Source: Lachnospiraceae bacterium
GTDB lineage: Bacteria; Bacillota; Clostridia; Lachnospirales; Lachnospiraceae
NCBI GenBank assembly: GCA_009774615.1
Contig: VSOC01000021.1
Span: 1-43,048 of the forward strand
Length of the DNA stretch: 43,048 nucleotides
Reading direction: 5' to 3'
The notes beneath the pieces were generated by a model. The model was not told where the DNA came from. It searched no databases and worked only from the letters and a program-made list of their open reading frames with translations. Positions 13,724 to 21,358 of this stretch are shown piece after piece. How positions within the stretch are numbered: position 1 is the first letter of the stretch; every line of letters starts with the position of its first letter. The position numbers were made by a program, and so were the translations under genes.

Positions 13724-15555
13724 GTCACAAAATCCTCCTTTTCCCCCAATTTCCCCGTATAGCCCAGAGTAAACATCGGACTGAATGCATATCCCTCTTT
13801 CACATATCCTCTCTTCTCTCTCCCCTCGCACCGCAGGGAAACACGGGTGTGAATCGGCGGAAGCTTGCACCACACGGCCTCTGCCCCGTCTGCCGCCTCT
13901 TCCCGGCACCGATAAGCATAGGCAATTTCCTTACTCTCTTCTCTCTCTTTTCCATCCATACTTCCGGCATCCACGCCAAGCACCAGACTGCTCATATCCT
14001 CGCTGTACTCGGTCGTCCCATAACATCCCACCATGTACTCATTAATCCTTACATCCGCTGAGGGATCGCTGATTGAGAGAATCTTCCGTTCAATCTTAAT
14101 CGCACTGCTCCCCTCCGCAAAGGTAATCACCGTCTGCAGACTTACACGTACCGCACTGAACACAATCTCCACCGGATCAAGTGTCAATATCCTGTCCCCG
14201 CCTTCCTGTGAAACATGGGCCTTCGTCCGGCAAAGGCATAAATCCACCTCTTCCCCGCCGCAGCAAACCTTTGCGCTGTAAATCGTTCCCTCGCCTGCAT
14301 AATGCGTAAAATACCCGGCGCGGTATTTCTCCTGAATCAAAAACGGATAGCTGGCATCCTGCACATGCTTTGTTCCAATCCCCACTGGCCATTCAAGCTT
14401 TGCCGCATAAGGCCGCAAATCCACAATCGCACCGCCCTGATCCATATTTACACAGGCACGCATAAACGGATCGCAGTACCAGAAAATCTGCTTCTTGCTT
14501 CCATATAAGATGTCCTTCCAGAGCGCACACTCCGGCTGTGTATAGGTTTTCTTCTTCCGGTAAAAATCAGCAAACTCTCCCATCGTCATATCCAGAAGCT
14601 TTCCCTCTTTTTTCAGCTTTCCGTAATAGGCGCAGCCGTCCTCATAGGATTTAAGCAAAAGTTCATAGGAGGCTTCCCAGCGTCCCATCTTATTCATCCA
14701 GCCCGGGCCGACAAACATCATATTATAGGCATAACCGTCATTAAACTTTGCCTGGTAGCGGTACTGGTCAATCAGATTATATAAATAAGGAAACTCCCAG
14801 GTCTGTGTATCATAAATCATTCCGCGGAGGACATTCTGCGGATGGGTGCCGAAATTGGAACCATTGCCGTCATAGCAGGCCATCAGATCCCGGGAAAGAT
14901 GAGGAATAGCGACAATCCCTGAATCCTCCTCTTCATTTGCCGCCGGTGCATGGGTGTTCTGTTTTGAGGGAATCCATGGTGCCCAGGGACCCCCGTCCAT
15001 AAAGGTGTACCAGCTGTTATTGCAGGTATGATAAGCTTTGGGTCCTTCCTCCCAGCAGGTTGCGACGGCACATTTCACCATCGGATACTCTGCCTTGATG
15101 AAATTAATCAAATCGGCATCCATATAATAAGAACCCGTCGATTCCGGGTAAAAGCCGAAAATCTCATAAAACTTGGAAAATACATCCCTAACAATCGCTT
15201 TCTTATCCTCCATTGAAAACATCCAGATACAGAAATCCTTTGTCTTATACTTCTTGCGAAACTGCTCACAAGGCAGCCCCAAAAGGCTTAGTGCAATCTC
15301 ATCCCCGTAAACGGCATGATGCTCTTTCGCCAGTTCAACTGCCTCCTGATTAAACAGGCTGGCATAGGTCATCTGAATCGTCGTTTTCAACCCGTTCTTG
15401 TGTGCACACTCCTGCTGCACTTTAAAAATATCCAGGCTTTCCGTCAGCAGCGCCTTTCTTCCGATATCCTCTGTCTTTCCCTGACCTGTGACCTTCTCCG
15501 CATACTCCGGCACCATCTCCGGGCGGTGGATAATATTTAAAACAAACTGATCCAT
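13696..15555 (-). CDS. Unrecognised 619-aa protein, deacetylase-like barrel plus beta-rich C-terminus
   Basis: First gene of the galactan operon, with no family I can name. The N-terminal half has features reminiscent of the glycoside hydrolase/deacetylase (NodB-like) barrel: TTIQMTYASLF, the YGDEIALSLLGLP strand-turn, and FYEIFGFYPESTGSYYMDADL. Further on, ATCWEEG, WYTFMDGGPWAPW and IPHLSRDLMACYDGNGSNFGTHP are rich in aromatic, acidic and His residues, as in carbohydrate-active sites. After about residue 360 it becomes beta-rich. There is no signal peptide, so it is cytoplasmic, consistent with action on imported oligosaccharides. ATG 15555 is preceded by AAGGGGG. Catalytic residues are not assigned, and the enzyme role is inferred from fold hints and context only. 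Confidence 0.75.
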   Translation of the reverse strand: MDQFVLNIIHRPEMVPEYAEKVTGQGKTEDIGRKALLTESLDIFKVQQECAHKNGLKTTIQMTYASLFNQEAVELAKEHHAVYGDEIALSLLGLPCEQFRKKYKTKDFCIWMFSMEDKKAIVRDVFSKFYEIFGFYPESTGSYYMDADLINFIKAEYPMVKCAVATCWEEGPKAYHTCNNSWYTFMDGGPWAPWIPSKQNTHAPAANEEEDSGIVAIPHLSRDLMACYDGNGSNFGTHPQNVLRGMIYDTQTWEFPYLYNLIDQYRYQAKFNDGYAYNMMFVGPGWMNKMGRWEASYELLLKSYEDGCAYYGKLKKEGKLLDMTMGEFADFYRKKKTYTQPECALWKDILYGSKKQIFWYCDPFMRACVNMDQGGAIVDLRPYAAKLEWPVGIGTKHVQDASYPFLIQEKYRAGYFTHYAGEGTIYSAKVCCGGEEVDLCLCRTKAHVSQEGGDRILTLDPVEIVFSAVRVSLQTVITFAEGSSAIKIERKILSISDPSADVRINEYMVGCYGTTEYSEDMSSLVLGVDAGSMDGKEREESKEIAYAYRCREEAADGAEAVWCKLPPIHTRVSLRCEGREKRGYVKEGYAFSPMFTLGYTGKLGEKEDFVTWLSLERED

Positions 15556-15586
15556 CGCAACAACAACCCCCTTCTCTCTCTATGAT

Positions 15587-15663
15587 TTGAGCAACTTTTT
15601 CTTTATGTTTGCGCAACCGCTTGCTCTATTTGAGAGTATAGCACCACAGGTATTATTTGTCAA
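15587..15663 (-). promoter_or_regulatory. Galactan operon promoter with two LacI-type boxes
   Basis: On the minus strand TTGACA (15663-15658), a 17-bp spacer and TATACT (15640-15635) make a near-consensus promoter. Downstream of its start lie TTGCGCAA (15609-15616) and TTGAGCAA (15587-15594), palindromic words with the central CG or near-CG typical of LacI-family operators. A repressor bound here would block transcription; it is probably the divergently encoded LacI protein. Confidence 0.7.
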
Positions 15664-15741
15664 TATGTTCTTAAAAAGAATTTATTTTTTCTTTTTTTCA
15701 TTTAAAATGCTGTGATTTCAAAAAAACTCTCCATTTTTCAT

Positions 15742-15814
15742 TTGCTAAATGAACAACCCATTGCTCAAATCAACATGAATTTCACTTGCAGAAATCCCGG
15801 TTCATTGCTAAAAT
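15742..15814 (+). promoter_or_regulatory. lacI-type regulator promoter with related boxes
   Basis: TTGCAG (15786-15791), a 17-bp spacer and TAAAAT (15809-15814) form a candidate promoter for the divergent regulator. Words related to the operon boxes occur at 15742-15749 (TTGCTAAA), 15761-15768 (TTGCTCAA) and 15805-15812 (TTGCTAAA, overlapping the -10), which suggests autoregulation. The remainder of the 369-bp intergenic region is AT-rich and has no gene. Confidence 0.5.
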
Positions 15815-15924
15815 AAAAGAAAAGCAACCAGAACAAAGAAAACAGCAAGAACAATAACAAACAAAAAGAAAAATAACAAGAAAAAAAGAAATGTGATTAA
15901 GAAAAAACGGAGGAAAATCATACC

Positions 15925-16923
15925 GTGGACAAAACGATGTATACCATAGAAGATGTAGCAAAAGAACTGGGACTGAATAAATCAACCGTTTCCCGGGCAA
16001 TTTCAGGAAAAGGGCGGGTAAGTGAAGAAACCCGTGCAAGGGTGCTTGCCTTTATCGAGGAGCATGACTATCACCCCAACGCCGTGGCAAAAAGCCTGGC
16101 ACAGAACCGCACCTGCAACTTAGGGCTGGTACTTCCGGGAAATTATCCTTCGATGCAGCCTGCCTTCTTCCACGAATTTATGGAAGGCTGCTGCGAAACC
16201 GCGGCCCTGCATGACTATGATGTGATGATTTCCATGATTAAAGATCAGGATTTTTCCCAGCTTGAACGCATGATAAGAAACCAGAAAGTTGACGGAATCC
16301 TGGTTAGCTGGAGTACCTTAGATTCCCGTGTCACCGATATGCTGAAGAAAAAAAATGTCCCCCACGTCGTCGCCGGAAAATCGCCCTACTTCGACGTTCC
16401 CTGCGTTGATAATGATAATGAAGGGGCGTCCCGGGAAATGACGCAGATGCTCTTATCCCGCGGACTGAAAAACCTGGTTCTTTTAGGCGGAGATGAACAG
16501 GATTATGTCACCCACTGCCGCCAGAGGGGCTATGAAACCGCGCACGCCCAGGCCGGCATCCCCATTCGTCCGGAACAGATCATGTTAAATATCAGTGATG
16601 CAAAACAGGCCGCAAAAGCGCTGGAATACGCACGCAGCATCCAGGCAGACGGCATTATCTGTATGGACGATTATATCTGCCTTTTAGCCTTAACCTGGCT
16701 TCGGGAAAGGGAAATCCGCATCCCTGACGATGTGCAGATTGCCAGCTTTTATGACAGCATTATCCTGAAACAATACACCCCTTCCGTCACCAGCCTGCAT
16801 TTCGACGCCAAAGAACTGGGACGGATTGCCTGCAAGATTCTGCTGGAACGGCTGGAAGGAGGAGAAACCTCGTATTCCTCCAGAATAGGCTATCAGTTGA
16901 TTGTGCGGGAGTCTACGCGGTAA
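15925..16923 (+). CDS. LacI-family transcriptional regulator of the galactan operon
   Basis: A 332-aa repressor: N-terminal LacI helix-turn-helix (residues 5-50, YTIEDVAKELGLNKSTVSRAIS and the hinge helix HPNAVAKSLAQ), then a periplasmic-binding-protein-like sugar-sensing domain to the end. The start is probably GTG 15925, because GGAGG (15909-15914) is ten bases away, against 22 for ATG 15937. It is transcribed away from the galactan operon and the shared intergenic region holds five TTGC-type boxes, so it most likely represses that operon and itself. The inducer may be galactobiose or a similar product, by analogy with GanR of B. subtilis, which is also a LacI-family protein. Confidence 0.92.
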   Translation: MDKTMYTIEDVAKELGLNKSTVSRAISGKGRVSEETRARVLAFIEEHDYHPNAVAKSLAQNRTCNLGLVLPGNYPSMQPAFFHEFMEGCCETAALHDYDVMISMIKDQDFSQLERMIRNQKVDGILVSWSTLDSRVTDMLKKKNVPHVVAGKSPYFDVPCVDNDNEGASREMTQMLLSRGLKNLVLLGGDEQDYVTHCRQRGYETAHAQAGIPIRPEQIMLNISDAKQAAKALEYARSIQADGIICMDDYICLLALTWLREREIRIPDDVQIASFYDSIILKQYTPSVTSLHFDAKELGRIACKILLERLEGGETSYSSRIGYQLIVRESTR

Positions 16924-16937
16924 AAACAGTTATACCT

Positions 16938-17111
16938 ATGAGCATAAAAGCTGTCATCATGGAATTTAAAGTATTTAACCCCAGGAAAGAATCTACGCTT
17001 CATGATACCGTAAACCATGCATTACAGCAGATTCATGATAAAAAATATGATACTGAATTAATCGCAAAAGGGATAGCAAAAGAAAAAGAACGTTTCCAAG
17101 ATTATTCCTGA
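16938..17111 (+). pseudogene. Remnant of a PD-(D/E)XK nuclease-family protein (PDDEXK_9/DUF1703 type)
   Basis: A 57-codon frame starting MSIKAVIMEFKVFNPRKE resembles only the end of the nuclease domain of the AAA-ATPase-like/PDDEXK_9 family: the IMEFK segment carries the E-x-K catalytic strand, and DTVNHALQQIHDKKYDTELIAKG matches the following helix. Intact proteins are some 500 residues or more, so the ATPase part and most of the nuclease are gone. No ribosome site precedes it. It lies 14 bp after the lacI-type gene, and its last codons form the left arm of the 17083-17124 hairpin. It is probably debris of a multicopy accessory gene. Confidence 0.6.
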
Positions 17112-17124
17112 AAGCGTTCTTTTT
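17083..17124. terminator. Bidirectional terminator; copy 2 of a repeated hairpin
   Basis: AAAAAGAACG (17083-17092) pairs perfectly with CGTTCTTTTT (17115-17124), T-rich outwards on both strands. It separates the lacI-type gene (plus) from uxuB (minus). Arms and loop (TTCC...TTATTCCTGAAAG) resemble the hairpin at 6176-6216. Confidence 0.8.
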
Positions 17125-17157
17125 TATGTTTTTCTTTTATTTTCCTGTTTCAAATGT

Positions 17158-18771
17158 TTATGAATATAAATATTTTTTCAACGTTTCCTCTACCTTCCCC
17201 CAGCCGCTAATCTCTTCCAAAAACATCGCCTCAATCTTCTCTCCCACTCCGGCTGCATAGAGGTCTGTGCCAAAGATATCCGCATTGGACAGGATTGGCT
17301 TAAGCTGTCCGTGGTAGGTTTCCGGCTTTCCTGCAGTAATGCCCTCCATCGCCCTCGTCAGTTCCGAAATCATAGGATCTGGTGAGAGGGGAAATGGATT
17401 TCCCTGATCATCCACGCCCAAAAGATAGCGGAACCATCCGGCTATCGCAAGCGGGATTGCCGTGAGCTTCCTTGCATCCCCGTAGCGGGCCACATAAGCC
17501 TTGATGGTTTCCCCGTACCGAATCCCTACCTTTTGGGAAGTGTCCGTGGCAATTCGCTGCGGGGTGTCCGGGATGTAGGGATTGGGAAGGCGGACGCCGA
17601 TCACCTCGTCCACAAAATCCTGCGGGGACAAAATTTTCGGGTCGGTTACCACCGGCATCCCTTCCACCGGCCCAATCTGGCGAACCAGTTCTGCCAATAC
17701 CGGAGAGCGCATTTCATCGGCAATCAAATCATAGCCTAAAAGACAGCCATATACCGCCAACGCCGTGTGCAGGGGATTTAGACAGGTAGTCACCTTCATG
17801 CGTTCCACCTTCTCCACCGTATCCCGATCCGTCATATACACACCGGCTTTTTCCAAAGGCGGCCTTCCGTTGGGGAAGCGGTCCTCAATCGCCAGGTACT
17901 GCGGACCCTCCGCATTGACAAAGGGTGCAATATAGGTATTTTTCCCTGTAATCACCGGCTGCATCGCTTCCACACCGGCCTCCTCCAGTTCCCGGCACAC
18001 GCTTTCGGCTGGTCTTGGCGTAATCTTATCGATCATGGACCAGGGGAAGCTGACCGTTTTTTCATCCTCCAGATAGGCCAAAAAGCCCAGAGGGAGAAAT
18101 CCTTTTGCCGCCCATTCCTTTGCCATCGTCACAACCGAATTTCTAAGCTTCTCACCATTATGAGAGCAGTTATCCATGGAAACCACAGCCAGAGGCAGAG
18201 CACCTGCCTGGTAGCGGACATACAGCAGGGCGCAGATCACCGCCATCGCCGAGTTCGGACAGGATGGCCCTTTTTCGATATCGGTCTTTACCCACGGAAG
18301 ATAATCCCCGCCGGCTCCCCGAAGCGCATAGCCCTTTTCTGTAATTGTAAAAGAAATCATCTGCAGCTTCGGCGAAGCGAATATCGCCTTTAACCTGGCC
18401 CAGTCCGCCGCGTCGTCAGGACAAGCTTTCAGGGCTTCCGTCAGCGACCCAATCACCTGTTTTTCTGTACTTCCGTCGGCCTTTAAGGTCACAGCCAGCA
18501 CCAGGTTATCATAAGGCCGGTAGATCTTATCAATAACATCAAAATCAAAGGTTTCCGCACAGGTCAGCCCCTTTTCCATCTCCCCCGCTGCCAGCAGATG
18601 ATCCACGATCCCGCCGATAAAGATTCGGAAAATATTTCCAGCGCCAAAATGCACCCATATCGGTTCCTGTTTTGTCTTTTCGGCTGCTTTGCCGCAGTCA
18701 TAGGCAGGAAGGCCGATCCCTGCCTTTTCCCATGCTTCCCTTTCTTTTATTCCTTCCCTGGTCAGCTTCAT
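17158..18771 (-). CDS. uxuB: D-fructuronate reductase (mannitol dehydrogenase family)
   Basis: A 537-aa NAD-dependent long-chain polyol dehydrogenase. In glucuronate breakdown this enzyme reduces D-fructuronate to D-mannonate, the substrate of UxuA. The N-terminal Rossmann region contains WVHFGAGNIFRIFIGG, and the C-terminal catalytic helix has the family signature KVTTCLNPLHTALAVYG with the substrate-binding Lys, Asn and His residues. Slightly longer than E. coli UxuB, but normal for Clostridia. It lies 113 bp downstream of uxuA on the same strand, the strongest argument against mannitol or altronate specificity. An imperfect TGCTCTC(TT) repeat fills the gap before it. The bidirectional hairpin at 17083 ends the operon. 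Confidence 0.9.
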   Translation of the reverse strand: MKLTREGIKEREAWEKAGIGLPAYDCGKAAEKTKQEPIWVHFGAGNIFRIFIGGIVDHLLAAGEMEKGLTCAETFDFDVIDKIYRPYDNLVLAVTLKADGSTEKQVIGSLTEALKACPDDAADWARLKAIFASPKLQMISFTITEKGYALRGAGGDYLPWVKTDIEKGPSCPNSAMAVICALLYVRYQAGALPLAVVSMDNCSHNGEKLRNSVVTMAKEWAAKGFLPLGFLAYLEDEKTVSFPWSMIDKITPRPAESVCRELEEAGVEAMQPVITGKNTYIAPFVNAEGPQYLAIEDRFPNGRPPLEKAGVYMTDRDTVEKVERMKVTTCLNPLHTALAVYGCLLGYDLIADEMRSPVLAELVRQIGPVEGMPVVTDPKILSPQDFVDEVIGVRLPNPYIPDTPQRIATDTSQKVGIRYGETIKAYVARYGDARKLTAIPLAIAGWFRYLLGVDDQGNPFPLSPDPMISELTRAMEGITAGKPETYHGQLKPILSNADIFGTDLYAAGVGEKIEAMFLEEISGWGKVEETLKKYLYS

Positions 18772-18884
18772 CCTTTTTACCCTTTCCTTTCTTTATACAT
18801 ATGATAGAAGCGTTAAAAGGTCTTTTGCCGCTTCTTATGCTCTCTTTTCATGCTCTCTTCTCACACTCTCTTTCCCAGTGCCCG

Positions 18885-19967
18885 TCATCCTTTTTTGCTC
18901 TCGCTGTCCGCCTTTTTTATCGCTTCCCAGAGTCCTTCCAGATAAACAGCACCAAGAGCGCGGTCGTACAGTCCGTAGCCCGGCATGGCCTGTTCTCCCC
19001 AGATCATTCTTCCGTGATCCGGACGGATAATTCCGTCAAATCCGGTTTCATAAAGGGTCTTTACAATCTGGTACATATCCATGGAACCATCCTCCGACAG
19101 ATGAGCCGCCTCTTCAAAATCCCCTGTGTGGTTATAGCGAAGATTGCGCACATGGGCAAAGGGAATCCTCCCGGCTGCTGCCCGGATAATCTGGCAGATA
19201 TCATTCTCCGGGTTTGACCCCAGGGAGCCTGTACACAGGGTAATTCCGTTATAGGGCTTATCCACAGCCTTTAACAGCCGCACAATCTGATCTTTCCCGG
19301 TAATGATTCTCGCCAGACCAAAGATCGGCCAGGCCGGATCGTCGGGATGGATTCCCATATGAATATCATACTTTTCGCAGACCGGCCCGATCGCTTCCAG
19401 GAAATAAACCAGGTTGGCAAAAAGTTTCTCCCCATCCACGCTCTGGTAGGCTTCAAAAAGTTCCTCCAGCTTATCCAGGCGCTCCGGTTCCCAGCCCGGC
19501 ATAATATAGCCCTCTGCCATCCGGGTTACCGAACTGCGCAGATGAGCAGGGTCAAGCTGATCCACCACTGCCTGATCATAAGCCAGCACCGTGGCACCGT
19601 CCGAACGTTCTCTTGCAAGATCCGTCCTGGTCCAGTCAAAAACCGGCATGAAATTATAGCAGACCATGGCAATTCCCGCCTCGCCAAGATTTTCCAGGGT
19701 CATAATATAATTCTCAATATGCTGATCCCTTTTTTTCGTCCCGATCTTAATATCGTCCGAAATATTCACCGACTCGATTCCTTTTACCAGAAGCCCCGCT
19801 TTCTCAACTTCCGCTTTAAGACCGAGAATCTCCCCCTTCTCCCATACCTCTCCGGGCTGCTTCCCCATCAGGGTAGTTACCACACCCTTAACGCCGGGGA
19901 TCTGCCGGATCTGCTCCAGCCCCACACTGTCATAACCAGGTCCATACCAGCGCAATGTCATTTCCAT
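18885..19967 (-). CDS. uxuA: Mannonate dehydratase
   Basis: A 360-aa enzyme that dehydrates D-mannonate to 2-keto-3-deoxygluconate, the step after fructuronate reductase in glucuronate use. The family start MEMTLRWYGPGYDSVGLEQI is followed by metal-site motifs GIHPDDPAWPIFG, ITLCTGSLGSNP (metal-binding Cys region) and IIRPDHGRM, as expected for a Mn-dependent UxuA of the TIM-barrel type. Length matches the family. GAGGAGG precedes ATG 19967. It is the first gene after a strong promoter with a GntR-type palindrome, followed by uxuB. The uronate isomerase (uxaC) that would complete the route is not in the window. Confidence 0.96.
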   Translation of the reverse strand: MEMTLRWYGPGYDSVGLEQIRQIPGVKGVVTTLMGKQPGEVWEKGEILGLKAEVEKAGLLVKGIESVNISDDIKIGTKKRDQHIENYIMTLENLGEAGIAMVCYNFMPVFDWTRTDLARERSDGATVLAYDQAVVDQLDPAHLRSSVTRMAEGYIMPGWEPERLDKLEELFEAYQSVDGEKLFANLVYFLEAIGPVCEKYDIHMGIHPDDPAWPIFGLARIITGKDQIVRLLKAVDKPYNGITLCTGSLGSNPENDICQIIRAAAGRIPFAHVRNLRYNHTGDFEEAAHLSEDGSMDMYQIVKTLYETGFDGIIRPDHGRMIWGEQAMPGYGLYDRALGAVYLEGLWEAIKKADSESKKG

Positions 19968-20057
19968 GTTTATTTCCTCCTCGTATTCACGCAGCCAATG
20001 ATTCTGCTCTATGCCTGCTCTTCCAAAGTTTCTGCTTCATATTGCTTTATATCCGCT

Positions 20058-20086
20058 ATTATAATACTAGTATACTAGTGCTTCAA
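20058..20086 (-). promoter_or_regulatory. uxuA promoter with palindromic GntR-type operator in the spacer
   Basis: On the minus strand TTGAAG (20086-20081), a 17-bp spacer and TATAAT (20063-20058) form a strong promoter. The spacer holds a perfect 14-bp palindrome, ACTAGTATACTAGT (20066-20079), whose TNGT...ACNA halves fit the FadR-subfamily GntR consensus. Binding by the GntR protein encoded upstream would occlude RNA polymerase. Confidence 0.7.
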
Positions 20087-20100
20087 TTGTGAAAATAGAC

Positions 20101-20143
20101 AAAATAAAAGGCAGAGATTTATGCATACCACATAATCCTTGCC
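20101..20143 (-). terminator. Terminator of the gntR gene
   Basis: On the minus strand GGCA..GATTATG pairs with CATAAATC..TGCC (stem within 20143-20110, small internal mismatches), followed by TTTTATTTT (20109-20101). It ends the regulator transcript just before the uxuA promoter. Confidence 0.55.
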
Positions 20144-20168
20144 TGTTTTCCATCAGCTTTTCTGCCTG

Positions 20169-20843
20169 TCACTTGAAATACGCCGGATACTCCTGACGCA
20201 TGGCGGCTTCATCGGTTTTATAGCGGGACAGGTGCATTTTCATCAGCTCCATGGCCTGCTCTTTCTCTCCCTTTTTCATTGCCTCCAAAATCTCTGCATG
20301 ATCCGAAACAATTTTCAAATCCTTAACCACCGCAAAGGACATCCTCCTGGCCCGGTCAAAATGAATGGAAATACTGTCCATCAAAACATAAATTCTTGAT
20401 TTTCCTGCTATGCGAAAAAGTGACTGGTGAAACTGATCATCCAGCATCTGAAGCTTATCCGTCAAATGGTTATCTAAATAAAATTTCTGCAAAAGTACAT
20501 TTTCCTCCAGTTCGGACAGTTCCGCATCCGACAGCTTCCCGCAAATCTGGCCCACAACGGCACATTCCAGCACTTCCCGCATAAAACGGGCTTCTTCCAC
20601 CCGCTCCGGGTCAATCAGGGCTACGGCACTCCCCCGCTGGGGAAAAACTTCCACCACACCGCCCCTGGTCAGTTCAATCAACGCCTCCCTCACCGGTGTG
20701 CGCGACAGCCCCATCTCCGCCGCCAGTTCTTTTTCACTTAACATACTTCCGGGGGCCAGATCCAGACTGATGATATTCTCCCGCAGGATTCGGAAAGCAT
20801 AGTCCCGACCGGATTCCTTCGGGTAACGTTCAAACACACGCAT
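20169..20843 (-). CDS. GntR-family regulator (FadR subfamily), probable hexuronate regulator
   Basis: A 224-aa regulator with an N-terminal winged helix (about residues 8-75, containing GSMLSEKELAAEMGLSRTPVREAL, the recognition helix region) and an all-helical FCD ligand domain. In the latter, Asp and His residues that bind metal or acid ligands are plausible at DDQFHQSLFRIAG and VSDHAEIL. FadR-subfamily members commonly sense sugar acids. ATG 20843 is supported by AAGGAG ten bases upstream; the longer frame to 20966 overlaps non-coding sequence. It lies directly upstream of uxuA, whose promoter carries a fitting palindrome, so it likely represses the uxu genes in the absence of a hexuronate intermediate, like UxuR/ExuR in other bacteria. 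Confidence 0.9.
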   Translation of the reverse strand: MRVFERYPKESGRDYAFRILRENIISLDLAPGSMLSEKELAAEMGLSRTPVREALIELTRGGVVEVFPQRGSAVALIDPERVEEARFMREVLECAVVGQICGKLSDAELSELEENVLLQKFYLDNHLTDKLQMLDDQFHQSLFRIAGKSRIYVLMDSISIHFDRARRMSFAVVKDLKIVSDHAEILEAMKKGEKEQAMELMKMHLSRYKTDEAAMRQEYPAYFK

Positions 20844-20870
20844 CGTCCTGCTTCTCCTTTTCTTCCTTTT

Positions 20871-20883
20871 TGATAGTCTATCA
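20871..20883. promoter_or_regulatory. Perfect 13-bp palindrome upstream of gntR
   Basis: TGATAG-T-CTATCA is a perfect odd-centred palindrome 28 bp before the gntR start codon, close to a weak promoter (TTGCCG, 18 bp, TAGACT on the minus strand). It could be an autoregulatory operator, although its sequence differs from the uxuA-promoter palindrome. Confidence 0.35.
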
Positions 20884-20962
20884 CATCTTCCGGTCCCCCG
20901 GCAAGAAAAAGTTCCCGGAATAAAATTCAGAAAACAAAACCTGAATAACATCCCCAAAGCCA

Positions 20963-21276
20963 TCACACCACAGGATTCATCAACCGCCCAATCCCTTCAA
21001 TCCTGCACTCCACACAATCCCCGGGAACTAAAAACCTTGGCGGGTCAAATCCCATGCCCACACCGGAAGGCGTTCCCATGGAAATAATGGTTCCTGCCTT
21101 TAGGGTCATCCCCTGCGACAATTCATGGTTCACATGGCTAATGCTGAAAATTAAGTGTTTTGTATTGCTGTTCTGCCTAAGCTCCCCATTGACCAGAGAA
21201 GAAATCGTAAGTTCGGGCGGATAGGGAATGCTGTCTGCGGTGACGATACATGGCCCCATCAGAAGAAACCCAGGTT
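20963..21276 (-). pseudogene. Truncated fumarylacetoacetate hydrolase (FAH) family fragment
   Basis: About 100 codons match only the C-terminal half of FAH-family hydrolases: MGPCIVTADSIPYP, the LIFSISHVNHELSQGMTLKAG helix region and the substrate loop ISMGTPSGVGMGFDPP, then LVPGDCVECRIEGIG. The N-terminal half with the metal-binding HxxE..E motif is missing. The open frame continues to an ATG at 21355, but those codons run through the glp terminator hairpin and have no homology, so they are not native. Intact enzymes are about 280 residues. It may be a relic of a sugar-acid gene formerly linked to the uxu regulator. Confidence 0.75.
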
Positions 21277-21290
21277 TCCTCCTGTAATAA

Positions 21291-21330
21291 AAAATACTCC
21301 CGGAATCAAGCACCAAAGGATTCCGGGAGT
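21291..21330 (-). terminator. Terminator of the glp operon
   Basis: A perfect 12-bp stem, ACTCCCGGAATC (21330-21319 on the minus strand) with its complement (21307-21296), around an 11-nt loop and followed on the minus strand by ATTTTTTATT. It lies 29 bp after the DUF1667 gene. Confidence 0.9.
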
Positions 21331-21358
21331 TTTCCCATGTGTAACAATCTTCCAACCT

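Noticed and set aside
18772..18884. Small gene between uxuA and uxuB
   Set aside because: The gap is a pyrimidine-rich stretch with TGCTCTC(TT) repeats and no start codon with a ribosome site.
20963..21355. Intact 130-aa FAH-family enzyme
   Set aside because: The first ~26 codons run through the glp terminator and have no homology, and the metal-binding N-terminal half of the family is missing; called a fragment instead.
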